Of a stretch of 64,000 nucleotides of DNA, positions 45,101 through 55,077 are shown piece after piece. Position 1 is the stretch's first letter, and the number at the start of each line of letters is the position of its first letter. Under the pieces are notes generated by a model. The model was not told where the DNA came from. It did no database searches and saw nothing but the letters and a program-made list of their open reading frames with translations. The position numbers and the translations under genes were made by a program. Location: NCBI GenBank assembly GCA_963853835.1, contig OY970829.1, positions 75,709,401 through 75,773,400 of the forward strand. The letters run 5' to 3'. The stretch is from Calendula officinalis (lineage: Eukaryota; Streptophyta; Magnoliopsida; Asterales; Asteraceae).

Positions 45101-47771
45101 TGTGACATTCTACTCTTTGCGCAGGGAGGTACCACCCCAAGTAGACGTCTCATGCTCCCCCATTACTGGGCGGTCTTATTCCGGATATCTCATTAACACT
45201 TATGAGCCTCAGCTCCTTTCATCAAAATATGAGCATTAGCTCCTTTCATCAAATTCATCACTTATTAGAATACACCTATTCTAATTTATCATATTATTCT
45301 CTTTACTTATTCAGTCTCAATCTCGACTTTACCAAGTCCTTTACTAATTTAAAACATATTTATCTTTTATCAAAATCATATTACTTTGACTCTTCTTTGA
45401 CTAGAATACATGTTTATTACTAGTCACTTATTACTTATTCTCTTAGTAATTCGATAACTACTTTCATTAGTATAATATACTAACCGATACTTATTACTTA
45501 AAAAAAATCATTGTCTCAAGCTTTACTAATACATATTATTAATAAACCGATTATCAAGCTCTTTTAAATCATTATCTTTATTCATGCATCTTATTAATAA
45601 AAACTCATTAATTACTTTTCATTATCATAATCTCTTTCAAAATCATCAATCATTTAGACATACTAAAATAGTCTATTACTAGCATTTTCTCATCATATCA
45701 CTCCTATCTTTATTTAAAACGTTTATTAATAAAGACTCATAAAACATCATAGTTTTCAAAATCATTTGCTATGTACTCAGTAAAAGTCTCATGTACTCAC
45801 CTTGGCCAAGCTAACTCCAAATCGTGTCTATTAACACGAATCATTGCTTTCCAACTTGTGAAATGTCACCAATCTTTAGGTCTTCTTGACCTACCATCAA
45901 TATCATCACAATAACTAGTTATTATTCATAACTAATTACAAATCAATCCATATCTACATCCCAAACCACCAAGTTCATCCAACTTGGTGGAATCTCAAAC
46001 CCTAGTTCAAGATTTCCATCAATAAACCCAAATCCAACTTGTACACATCGATTACAAGCTTACAATGAGTGTCCTACACCCATGATTAGTCATCTTCCCC
46101 AAAGATGACATGGTTGGTTCCCCAAACCACCATTTTTACCCATACAAAGCTCACAATCAAGGTAGATAAGCAAGGCAATCAACAATTGTAACGACCCGAA
46201 ATTTGTAAATAAATAAATTGTATAAAAATATGATAAATAAGGATAAATCGTTTAAAGAACGTAGGAATTGGTTTCTTGTCATTTGGAGATCGTATGAGAA
46301 AGTTATGGACGAAACCGGGTTGAAACCTAGACAGAAAAGTGCAGCCCTGCTGCACAGGCAAGTTCGCGGCGCGAGCCTGGCGCGAGCGAAACGCGAGGTT
46401 GAACAGAGGGACCAGAGCTGGAACGCGAGCATCTCGCGTTGACTTCGCGTTGACTTCGCGGCGCGAGCCAGGCGCGAGCCTGGCGCGAAGTCTGGTAAAA
46501 GCGGCGACTAGTGGGCAGACCCGCGTCTCTTCGCGGCGCGAGCGGGGCGCGAGCTCTTCCGACCAGAACATAAAAATCGGGTTTTGGCTCATTTGATGCC
46601 ATATCAAAACCCTAGCTTCTTCTTTGGCGATTTTCGAGCTTGGAGACCGATTGGGGTCGAATCCTTCACAAACCTTTGGTAGATTTCACTCCTAGTTGAA
46701 GATTAAAGGTATATCTTCACTCTTTGATCTTTGTAGCTTAAGATCTATGTATTTGGATGTTTGGGTTTGAAACCCTAGTTCTTGGGGTTATGGGTTATGG
46801 TGATAAAAATGGTGTATACATTTAATAGATGGTATATTAACAAAGGAAACAAGTGTATGATTATGATTTGTAAGAACCTTAAGGGTTGGTTAAACCTAGG
46901 GTTTGGTAAATCATCATATTTGGGGAAATAGATTGATGGGTGTTATCTAGAGGTAGATGAACACATTGGTAGTAGTTTGTGATGGTAACCTTGTTGTGAT
47001 AATTGTTTTAGACATTCGGTGAAGTGTTGAAGTGGACGAATTGTGAGCAAGGAACCGGCGGAAGGAATACGGTTAAAGCATCTTTGTTACTAAGGTGAGT
47101 ACATGAGACTTTCAAACTGAGTACATAGTAAATAGTTTTGAAAATACATATGATATTTTATGGGTCTTTATTAATAAATATGTTGATAAAGATAGTGACT
47201 GAAAATGTATGAAAGTATGTAGAATGTGATACTAGAATATGTCTAGTATGATTGATGAATTGGAAGTAAAATATGATAGATTCAAGTAATTATGGAATCT
47301 GTGTTAATGAACAATAATAAGGAAGTAATTGATTAAAGGAATGTATACGGAGCCTTTATTAATAAATATGTATTAGTAAAGCAATTGAGAATGATTTTAT
47401 AGTAATGAGTACCTATTGGTAAGATATACTAATAAAAGTAAAGAACGAATGTATATGAAAAAGAATATGATGTGACTAGTAATAATTGTGTATTATAGTC
47501 AAGGAAGAGATAAAATGTATTATGATATCGATAAAATAAGAAATGTATCTTATGTATAAAGTAAGTATGGACCTCATAGGGTTCATAGATGTAGAAGCAA
47601 ATGTGGGTTGCTGATGATCGGGTCCATGGGACCATACAGGTACGTTCACACTGTGTTGAACTAATTATATGTTGTTATTATTAGATAACTAACTTGTTTG
47701 ATGATTGATGTGATAGCCGAGGGCTTTGATTGGAATAACTGATGAGTTATGGTAAGAACGAGATGATGTGA

Positions 47772-48126
47772 TGCTAGTTAGTTCGGGGGCAACCCGATAA
47801 CTAGACATGGTAGTGCTTCTAGCTAGTTCGGGGGCAACCCGATAGTTAGATAGGATAGTGCTTCTAGCTAGTTCGGGGGCAACCCGATAGTTAGATAGGA
47901 TAGTGCTTCTAGCTAGTTCGGGGGCAACCCGATAGTTAGATATGCTTGTGATTCTAGTTAGTTCGGGGGCAACCCGATAACTAGATATATATATTGGAGT
48001 TCTAGTTAGTTCGGGGGCAACCCGATAACTAGATATATATATTGGGGTTCTAGCTAGTTCGGGGGCAACCCGATAGTTAGATATGTTGAGATTCTAGTTA
48101 GTTCGGGGGCAACCCGATAACTAGAT
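47772..48126 (+). repeat. Eight-unit hairpin array in the solo LTR
   Basis: Each unit has the core TTCGGGGGCAACCCGA, flanked by arms that pair. Four units (1, 5, 6, 8) have CTAGTTA / TAACTAGA arms and four (2, 3, 4, 7) have CTAGCTA / TAGTTAGA. A T-to-C change in the left arm is matched by A-to-G in the right, and a neighbouring C-to-T keeps a G-U pair. The inner stem is TCGGG/CCCGA. Spacing is about 40-58 bp. Position downstream of the TATA-like site suggests the array is transcribed. Confidence 0.88.
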
Positions 48127-48191
48127 ATGATTGCTAGGAAAGCATTGGAACGATAGGGTCACTATAGGGTGGCTAGCTTGTAATGATGTAG

Positions 48192-48197
<6 letters not shown>

Positions 48198-48278
<81 letters not shown>
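48198..48278. repeat. TA dinucleotide microsatellite
   Basis: About 40 uninterrupted AT repeats. The ORFs of alternating Tyr-Ile are a direct product of it. Confidence 0.97.
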
Positions 48279-48281
<3 letters not shown>

Positions 48282-49372
48282 CATACACATCTATCTATGA
48301 AACGACTATTATTGTTATTTGGGTCTAAAACCCATGTATCTCACGAGACTATTTTGTCTCACGTACTACGTTTGTTTGTGGCTGTGTACTCAGGTACAGG
48401 TTTGAAGTGATAGAAGGTTGCACTAGAAGTGGACTAGAGATGTTTAGCTCGGGAGCTATTAGGTAGATCCCGTTGCCTATGGTTTTGATATAGTTGGTGA
48501 CACCGTATTTTTGTAAACTCTGATATAGGTTTTAAAGTTTTTGTTAAATTGTATTTTGGACAATATGTCAAATATTGGAAAAATGTATTTTAAATGATTT
48601 AAACGTTGTTATAAAAATACGGGTGTTACAACAATACTTACCCTTGATGTTTCAATCCTTCATGATGGTGAAGATCTGAGCTCTTGAGCTCCAAAAACGT
48701 CCATGAATGCTCCCAAATCGGCTGCACTATGTGTGGGGTTGAAGATGAAATGAACCCTAGCTTACACACAAGTTTAAGTATTCCTGACGCTCCACGCGCC
48801 CCGCTCGCGCCCACCTCGCGCCGCGAGGTGACGCGGCTTTGCCTGATGGTTGCCACTGAAATACAGGCCTCGCGTTTCGCTCGCGTTTCGCTCGCGCCTC
48901 TTGTCTGAACTCGAGCCTCAACTCGAGCTTCTCGCGTCTGAGCTTCTGAACCCACTGTTCGATCTAGCGTCTGGCTCGCGCCTGCCTCGCGCCGCGAGGG
49001 CTGTCTGGGTCAGTTTCTTGCCTTTTAAACTTGTTTCCATCCAAGTCTTGACCCATACTTGGTTACACCAAGTCCCAAACATCCAAACACTCGATAAAAC
49101 ACAATGGAGACTCGATTAAATATTTTACCACTTTTATTCCGCAATATTTCCATTTAATTCATTAACCGAAAATTTCGGTCGTTACAGATGCACTCCCCAA
49201 TATTTCTCCCGAGAGCTTGCCTTTTTTGGACCCTGCAACGCATGGTAACATGACGCGTGCGAGCGGGAAATTTGCAGACAGGGCTTTTCCCATTATGACG
49301 ACCCTGGTGCAAGATTTGGAGTTGTCACTTCTAGCTATTATTGCCTTATTGTCGGCACAGCCACAACCTTAG

Positions 49373-49811
49373 CTTGTTTGTCCATGCATGTGATACGTTA
49401 TGACTTTGTGACTTGGTTTATTTTGTGTTTGGATTATTGCTTTGTAGCCTTTGAATAACTTTGTGGAATTTCTTATGATTGAAATTACGTGGTTTCTTTC
49501 TATGCGTGTACTTTGCTATAGAAATTATGTATGTATTTGTTGGTGAACCGGTGAAAAAATGTTTTACTCACGAGGATGTCGCTTCCGAATAGGAAGTGCT
49601 TATCTTTTATCAAGTTGATAAAAAGATGAAATTGAATGCATGTGTATAGACCAAGCAAAGGTTGTTTGTTTGACTTGGTATAATTTATATTGAACGATGT
49701 TCTTGACTATGTCATTTGGGCATGCATGTGTTGTAACATTGTACATGATAAGAAGTGCTATCGTATTGATTTTATTGAATTAAAGTTAGGATACATGATC
49801 AAACTAAATTA
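49373..49811. other. Convergent 3' region between antisense ORF and pol
   Basis: About 440 bp separates the stop of the plus-strand ORF from the stop of minus-strand pol. T-rich, no repeat or gene seen. The two transcription units converge here. Confidence 0.5.
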
Positions 49812-51656
49812 TTAAACATAACACTTCTTCAAGTTCATGACATTCCATGTCCTAGGAATAGCTTGTCCATCCATGTTTGACAAGGTGTAAGACCCATTTC
49901 CATTAGCATGAAGTACTCGATAAGGGCCTTCCCATGTAGGGCCTAGCTTACCTTGACTTTCCACCCTGCTGGCCTCATTCTTCCGCCATACCAGATCGCC
50001 TGGCTGAAAAGAGAGAGGACGGACTCGCTGATTGTAATATTTGGCCATCTGCATGTGACTGGCGGCCTGTTTGATGAGAGCGATCTCCCTACGCTCTTCT
50101 ACGATGTTTAAGTTTTCTCGTAGTGCTTCCTCATTCTCTTCAGGGTGGAATTCCATAACCCTTTGGGTCGGATGAGTAAGTTCTGGAGGAATGACTGCTT
50201 CCGTGCCATAAACCAAGCTGAAAGGTGTTTCAGATGTAGTTGTACTTGGGGTGGTTCGATGAGCCCAAAGGATACCTGGTAATAGATCCACCCATGTAGT
50301 TTTGCGCCGGCCCAATTTTGCTTTGATTGCTTTCACGATGGCTTTGTTCATGACCTCGACTTGGCCATTGGCTTGAGGATGTGCCACTGACGTGAATGTC
50401 TGTTGTATGTTCATGTCAGAGCACCAAGCCTTGAACGGACCTTCTGCAAACTGCTTGCCATTATCGCTTACCATGACATGCGGTACCCCAAACCTGCAAA
50501 CTATGTGTTCCCAGAAAAAATTGATAACTCGCTTCCCAGTGATAGTTACCAAAGGTTTTGCCTCTATCCACTTTGTAAAGTAGTCGACAACAACAATGAG
50601 AAACTTGACATTGCCAACGCTGGGTGGAAATGGCCCAACAATGTCGATCCCCCATTTGTAAAATGGCCACGCAGTGGTAACAGGAATAAGATCTTGCTTT
50701 GGCAATTTGGCGACAGAAGCATGTTGCTGACAGGCTGTGCACTTTTCGATTTCCTCCCTTGCATCTTGATGCATCGTTGGCCAAAAGTACCCCAATCTCA
50801 TGATTTTACCAGTGACAGAGCGTGGACCTGCGTGGAGGGAGCATGTGCCGCTATGTACAGCTTCAATGATACTTTTAGCCAGTGTTGGGCCAACACAACG
50901 CAGGTGTGGCCCCAGATAAGATTTGCGAAACAGGCAGTTGTCCACCAACGTGTACATTGGTGACTTCATATGAATTTTTCTTGCTAGCTGTGGATCAGCC
51001 GGTAGTACATCATGTTTGAGGAAATTTAAGATCGGAGTCATCCAGCATTCTTCCTCTGCAACAGTGGTAACCTCCTTTGGTCGCGCAATGGACTTTTCTG
51101 TCAAGATCTCCACCAGTAATTCTTTTTTAAGATGGGCAAAGGCGGACGAAGCCAACTTTCTTAGTGCGTCAGCTAACTTGTTGCGATTTCTGGGCACTTG
51201 CTCAATGGTAAATTTCGTGAACTCTGAGATCACCTTTTTAGCTTTTTCTAAGTATAGCTGCATGAAAGTTTGGTTCGCAACGAATGCGCCACTGACTTGG
51301 TTAGCAACAAGCTGTGAATCTACAAATACAGATATACTTTTCACCCCCATTTTCCTGGCAATTTTTAAGCCTGCTAACAAAGCTTCATACTCTGCTTCAT
51401 TATTAGTTGTGGGAAACTCGAACTTAAGGGCATAAGTATACTCATTTTTATTGGGGTCTGTAAGAATTAAACCAGCTCCAGAACCCTCCAAGTTAGAGGC
51501 ACCGTCAGTGAAAAGTGTCCACGGGGTATCTTCATCCTCCTGCACTTGCCTTTCCTTTTCTTCTCCGTCTATCTCGGCAAGGAAATCAGACAAGATCTGG
51601 CCTTTCATAGAAGTTCTTGGATGAAAAGAGATTTCATGCTCCCCCAATTCCACTGC
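49812..51656 (-). pseudogene. Tat-type pol: archaeal-type RNase H and integrase
   Basis: An open stretch of 613 residues. Residues about 44-165: second RNase H (WTLFTDGASNLEGSGAGLIL, NNEAEYEALLAGLKIA, VFVDSQLVANQV), the archaeal-like type that marks Tat elements. Around 265-312: integrase zinc finger (HSGTCSLHAGPRS, then CTACQQ). Catalytic triad: D in WGIDIVGPFPP, D in VMVSDNGKQF, E in GQVEVMNKAI. The C-terminus has PGDLVWRKN and LGPTWEGPYRV, a GPF/Y-like module, and no chromodomain. Upstream a TGA (51657-51659) replaces a Trp codon. This is the best preserved part of the element. Confidence 0.93.
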
Positions 51657-52209
51657 TCACTTAGCCAACCGTCCTGACACCTCGGGCTTTCCTAGTACGT
51701 GCTTGATTGGTTTTTCTGTTAAGACATGAATAGGGTGAGCCTGAAAGTAACGACTCAAACGCCTAGTTGCATGTACCAAAGCAAGGGCTAATTTTTCCCA
51801 GCACGGGTAATTTATTTCTGGACCCTTCAACACCCGGCTAATAAAATAAACTGGCATTTGGGTAGACCCACGTTGCGCCATCAGAACTGCGCTAACACAT
51901 TCCCTAGATGCAGCCAGGTATACCACCAATGTTTCACCTGGTACAGGGGCTGTGAGCGTAGGAAGAGTGGCCAAAAACTACTTTAGCTCTTGAAATGCTG
52001 ATTCAGCTTCAGGTGTCCATGAAAAATCTTGTTTCTTTATGCAGCCTTTCAAAGTGTGGAAAAATAGTAGAGACCGATCGGCTGCCTTTGAGAGGAAGCG
52101 GCTGAGTGCTGCTAGCTTACCATTCAAGCTTTGCACTTGCTTTTTGGTGGATGGGGAGACCATGTCTAAAACAGCCTGTATTTTCTGGGGATTAGCTTTA
52201 ATACCCCTT
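51657..52209 (-). pseudogene. Tat-type pol: end of RT and first RNase H
   Basis: From the LARD insertion point the frame runs KIQAVLDMVSPSTKKQVQSL and LSRFLSKAADRSLLFF (RT thumb/connection), then the canonical gypsy RNase H-like domain (VVYLAASRECVSAVLMAQ, PVYFISRVLKGPE, HPIHVLTEKPIKHVL). Stops: TAG at 51978-51980 and TGA at 51657-51659. The first RNase H lacks the usual Asp in the first motif (YLAAS), as is common in Tat elements, where the second domain takes over. Confidence 0.88.
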
Positions 52210-55062
52210 TGTAACGCCCTGAAATTTTAGAGAAATAAATAATATTTAATTTTAATTTAAATTACGTTTTAAATTGGATTAAGAGTGGATCGTACAATAA
52301 TTATGTGACGTTTGGTGACTATGTGATTTAGCGTGTGACATTTCGTGAATAAATAATTAGAGTATTATTTGTTATTTGAAGATAGTTATGAATACCATCT
52401 AATGTGAATAAGTAAAGGAGTACAATTCACTTGTGACTATATGATTAAGGGATTAATTACGTGACGCCTAGTGTTTTAGATTAGTTATATGTGGTCATTT
52501 AGTAAAGAGACGTCTTATATATATTTCCGGGTTTTTGTATGTCGTTCCTTCTCGAGTTTTATCCAACTTTTGTGCATTCCGGACTTCTATCTTGTTATCA
52601 AGAATCATGAGTGAGGCTTAAGAGGGGGCTGGCCTAGGCCAAGGCCCAACTTCGGTGTTTTTCTTCCAGCCTAGATCGATTTAAATTATGGCCTAGGGCC
52701 CGATTACTTTAGCCAGTATTAGTATACATCAATAAACCTACTTTTCCTTGATCCTTTTCCTATTCAGCCGACATCACAACCTCTTCCTCCTCTTTTTTTC
52801 TTTTGCTCCCGGCAAAGCAAAACCACGGCCACCATCCCTTCCCAATCCTTTCCGTTGTTGCGAGCAGAAAACGAGAACGCAAGGCTGCAGGCCTGATCGA
52901 GCACCAGGAAAGGACCGGCAATTATCAAGGCTTGAGCCTTCGTAAGCAGTGGAGTTTCGAGTACTCTCCCAACGTTGTAGAAGACGTATAGCAAAGTCTA
53001 GAGTCATGCAAGCAGGTTACCTTCAAAGGCAACAGTAAACGGGACTGTTGAGCCGCAATATCAATCGACTCGGTAGTTCTTCTTATTCTCTTTACCGCTG
53101 GATTCTGTTTTAATTTTTATGTTACTAATTCTGTGATGTGTAGGAGTTGTTGTGTGATTTTATTGGCTTCGTTTCGCTTATCGTTTTGTAGACTATGTTT
53201 TGTTTCCAAAGTATTAATCCGGGTCTAATGTTAGAATCTGTTTTGTTTCGGGTCTGTGTTTTATATGTTGAATCGTTGTCTTGGCTATGCTTGTTGAATT
53301 TGTCGGTTGCTCGATCCTAGTATTCATTCCAAACATTCAAACCGAGTCTTTTACAAACTGTTTTGGTACCGTTTATATTGGTTGCTGATTTTTGTCATCG
53401 TTGGTCAATGACTCCATAAGTGTCGGGTTGGGTAAAACTGTTGTCATATTGGCTAAACGTTTTAATAACAGAAAAACCGGAAACCGAACCCGTAGGGTTC
53501 TTGGTTTCCTAATCCGAAAGGTTTTATTAAATAAGTTTAATGGTATTTTGTGGATATAAGTTCCTGTAGTAAAAGTGATTTTGGATTTTCGGGTATCTCG
53601 GGAATAAACGGGTTGTTGTTGGGGTTTTGTTCGGTGACAAGTCAGGTTGTTAAAACAAGTTTTTATAAGTAACATTTTTGGCAGAATCTGCCCTCCCGTT
53701 CTAAGCCGTTTTTGAAGTACTTAAATTAACCTTTTGAGCTTTTGGCCGGTGTTGGGACCTTGTTTTCTGAGTTAGCTTTTTAATGCCACAACCCTCTTGT
53801 CAATCCGAATTACGGTTTAAAAGTTATAACCATTTTAATATGCTGCTGTTAGGAAAATGACCTGTACAGCATGACTGTCTTGCGACACAGTTTTGACGCC
53901 CTTAGGTCTGTTTTGACCAGTGACCGTCTCACAAAGATATGTAGTTCTGGTCGTCTACTTTACATGGTAAAAATTTGGGATTAATCTACTGTGCAGTTTA
54001 GGAATTATGGCAGTTTCCGTGAGACCGACGGGTGCTGCCAGTTTTCTGAAATAGAGTTAAGAGTTGGGTTTTTAATTCCGGGTTTCGCTTTTTGGTTTTA
54101 GGACCGTCTAGGAGATAACGTGCTGTACTTCTGATTGTTGGGAACCCTTTGGAGCTTACGTATCTCGAGGTGAGTATTCTCACCGTGTATTCAGTTTTAA
54201 CGTTATACATGCATGACTTACGTGTGATATTACTTGTACTTTAATTGTTATCTGAGTTTCATCTGTTATCTGAGTTTGATCTGTTATCTGAGCATCTGAG
54301 CAGCTGTTTACTTATTCATGATCTGAGACATTGTGCCTGGGTAACTGAGCTCGGCACAGAGTCATTTTGTGCTATTACTTGCTAGGGTAATCTGAGATAA
54401 TTATGTTAAAGAGATAATAAAACATAATAACACACATCTGAGTTTTGGGATCACCTCCCGTCTGAGTTTTTGGGATTATTCCCGTCTGAGTTTATATCTG
54501 ACTTGACACCGAAGAGCACTGGTGTCAGACGTTTTGACTTGGCACCGAAGAGTACTGGTGCCAGGCCTTTTTAACTCAACGCCGAAGAGTACAGGTGTTG
54601 AGGTGGTGTGAGGCGGGTCGAGGTTGATCTCTCGGCCCAAGTCACACTAGCGCACTATATAAATTAAAATCTGAGTAATAAAATCTGAGAAATAAATCTG
54701 AGTAATTAATCGAGTAGATTCTGAGTAGGAGTACACCGATGTGCCCTCATGTGTTGTATGTTATGATTGTTTGCATTTTGAGAATTATTCACTCAGCTTC
54801 CCCAGCTGACCCAAACTTTCCCCCACATTGTTTCAGGTACCAGCAAAGGAAAGGAGAAGGTGGATGGTTGACCGCTGTATCTTTTTATTACTGATGTGGA
54901 CATCATTTAATATTTTAAAACACTTTACTTTATCTTAACTAGTTCCGCAATAAATACGTTTTACATGTTAAATATTAATATCTGAGATTTATTTATGGGA
55001 CCTTTTGATTATAACTTTATTAACAAAAATTTTAAAAATCTTGTAAATTTTTGGGTGTTACA
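52210..55062 (+). mobile_element. 5' LTR of the LARD-like element
   Basis: TGTAACGCCCTG...GGGTGTTACA, 2853 bp. A TATA-like CTTATATATATTTCC is near 52511. Downstream: CT-rich tract (52780-52800), a splice-like TTTCAGGTACCAGC block (about 54832), many TCTGAG words (54240-54720) and five small hairpins (54435-54602). Short ORFs in it recur identically in the 3' LTR and lack known domains. Confidence 0.93.
54425..54602 (+). repeat. Hairpin cluster with matched stem changes (5' LTR)
   Basis: Three hairpins share the loop GAAGAGYACW: TGACACC/GGTGTCA (54504-54527), TGGCACC/GGTGCCA (54540-54563) and CTCAACGCC/GGTGTTGAG (54575-54602). Just before them, two GGGA..TCCC hairpins (GGGATCACCTCCC and GGGATTATTCCC) each precede GTCTGAG. 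In the 3' LTR the third stem is CTCAACACC/GGTGTTGAG, fully paired. Confidence 0.85.
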
Positions 55063-55064
55063 AG

Positions 55065-55077
55065 TTGGTATCAGAGC
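55065..55077 (+). promoter_or_regulatory. Primer-binding site of the LARD-like element
   Basis: TTGGTATCAGAGC, two bases after the 5' LTR, a perfect match to the usual plant initiator tRNA-Met priming site. It fixes the orientation as plus. Confidence 0.93.

Larger units (their letters stand above)
46187..48630 (+). mobile_element. Solo gypsy LTR nested in the solo LTR
   Basis: Starts TGTAACGACCCG, ends CGGGTGTTACA. Perfect 5-bp TSD ACAAT (46182-46186 and 48631-48635). 2444 bp. Its start matches the LTRs at 1-1246 and 23444. CpG-rich GCGCGAGC blocks at 46358-46560 precede ACATAAAAATCGGG, a TATA-like site at about 46566. Contains the eight-unit hairpin array (47772-48126) and a TA microsatellite (48198-48278). 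Confidence 0.95.
44494..49186 (-). mobile_element. Solo gypsy LTR inserted in the antisense ORF
   Basis: On the minus strand starts TGTAACGACCGAAATTTTCG at 49186 and ends GGTGTTACA at 44494. Perfect 5-bp TSD GATGC (44489-44493 and 49187-49191). About 2244 bp once the nested LTR and its TSD are removed. It has CpG-rich CTCGCGCC blocks (48785-48990), the TAGTACGTGAGACA...TAGTCTCGTGAG palindrome (44722-44750) and a hairpin-rich zone (44900-45180) in the same order as the other LTRs. No internal domain, so it arose by LTR-LTR recombination. Confidence 0.93.
42375..49372 (+). pseudogene. Antisense ORF of the Tat element, gypsy-type 'transposase' domain plus coiled coil
   Basis: Exons inferred from frames and GT/AG sites: 42375-43100, 43178-43348, 43419-43484 and 43554 onward to TAG 49370-49372 after removing the LTR insertion. 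The first exon holds a PF04195-like domain (PPQGKVALYIHYLSHSNFRFP, KITTFEMLLVAIGIKPSVPL, RACYKLMKSHDWYSVELKE). The second has SLRDFMEGDPAFMEYEIE. The last has a charged, heptad-like coiled coil (about 44000-44350). Defects: a frameshift at about 42465 near the start, TAG at 44210-44212 and TAG at 44245-44247 in the coiled coil, and the LTR insertion at 44494-49186. The frame resumes exactly after the TSD. Its function is unknown. It is transcribed toward pol, so an antisense role is possible. Confidence 0.75.

Noticed and set aside
48131..48410. Tyr-Ile repeat ORFs
   Set aside because: Direct translation of the TA microsatellite.
50403..50963. 186-codon plus-strand ORF opposite the integrase
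   Set aside because: Shadow of the conserved minus-strand integrase reading frame.
52748..53007. Small ORFs repeated identically in both LARD LTRs (also 59634-59893)
   Set aside because: Repetition reflects LTR identity, not gene duplication. No domain, and several overlapping frames are open.
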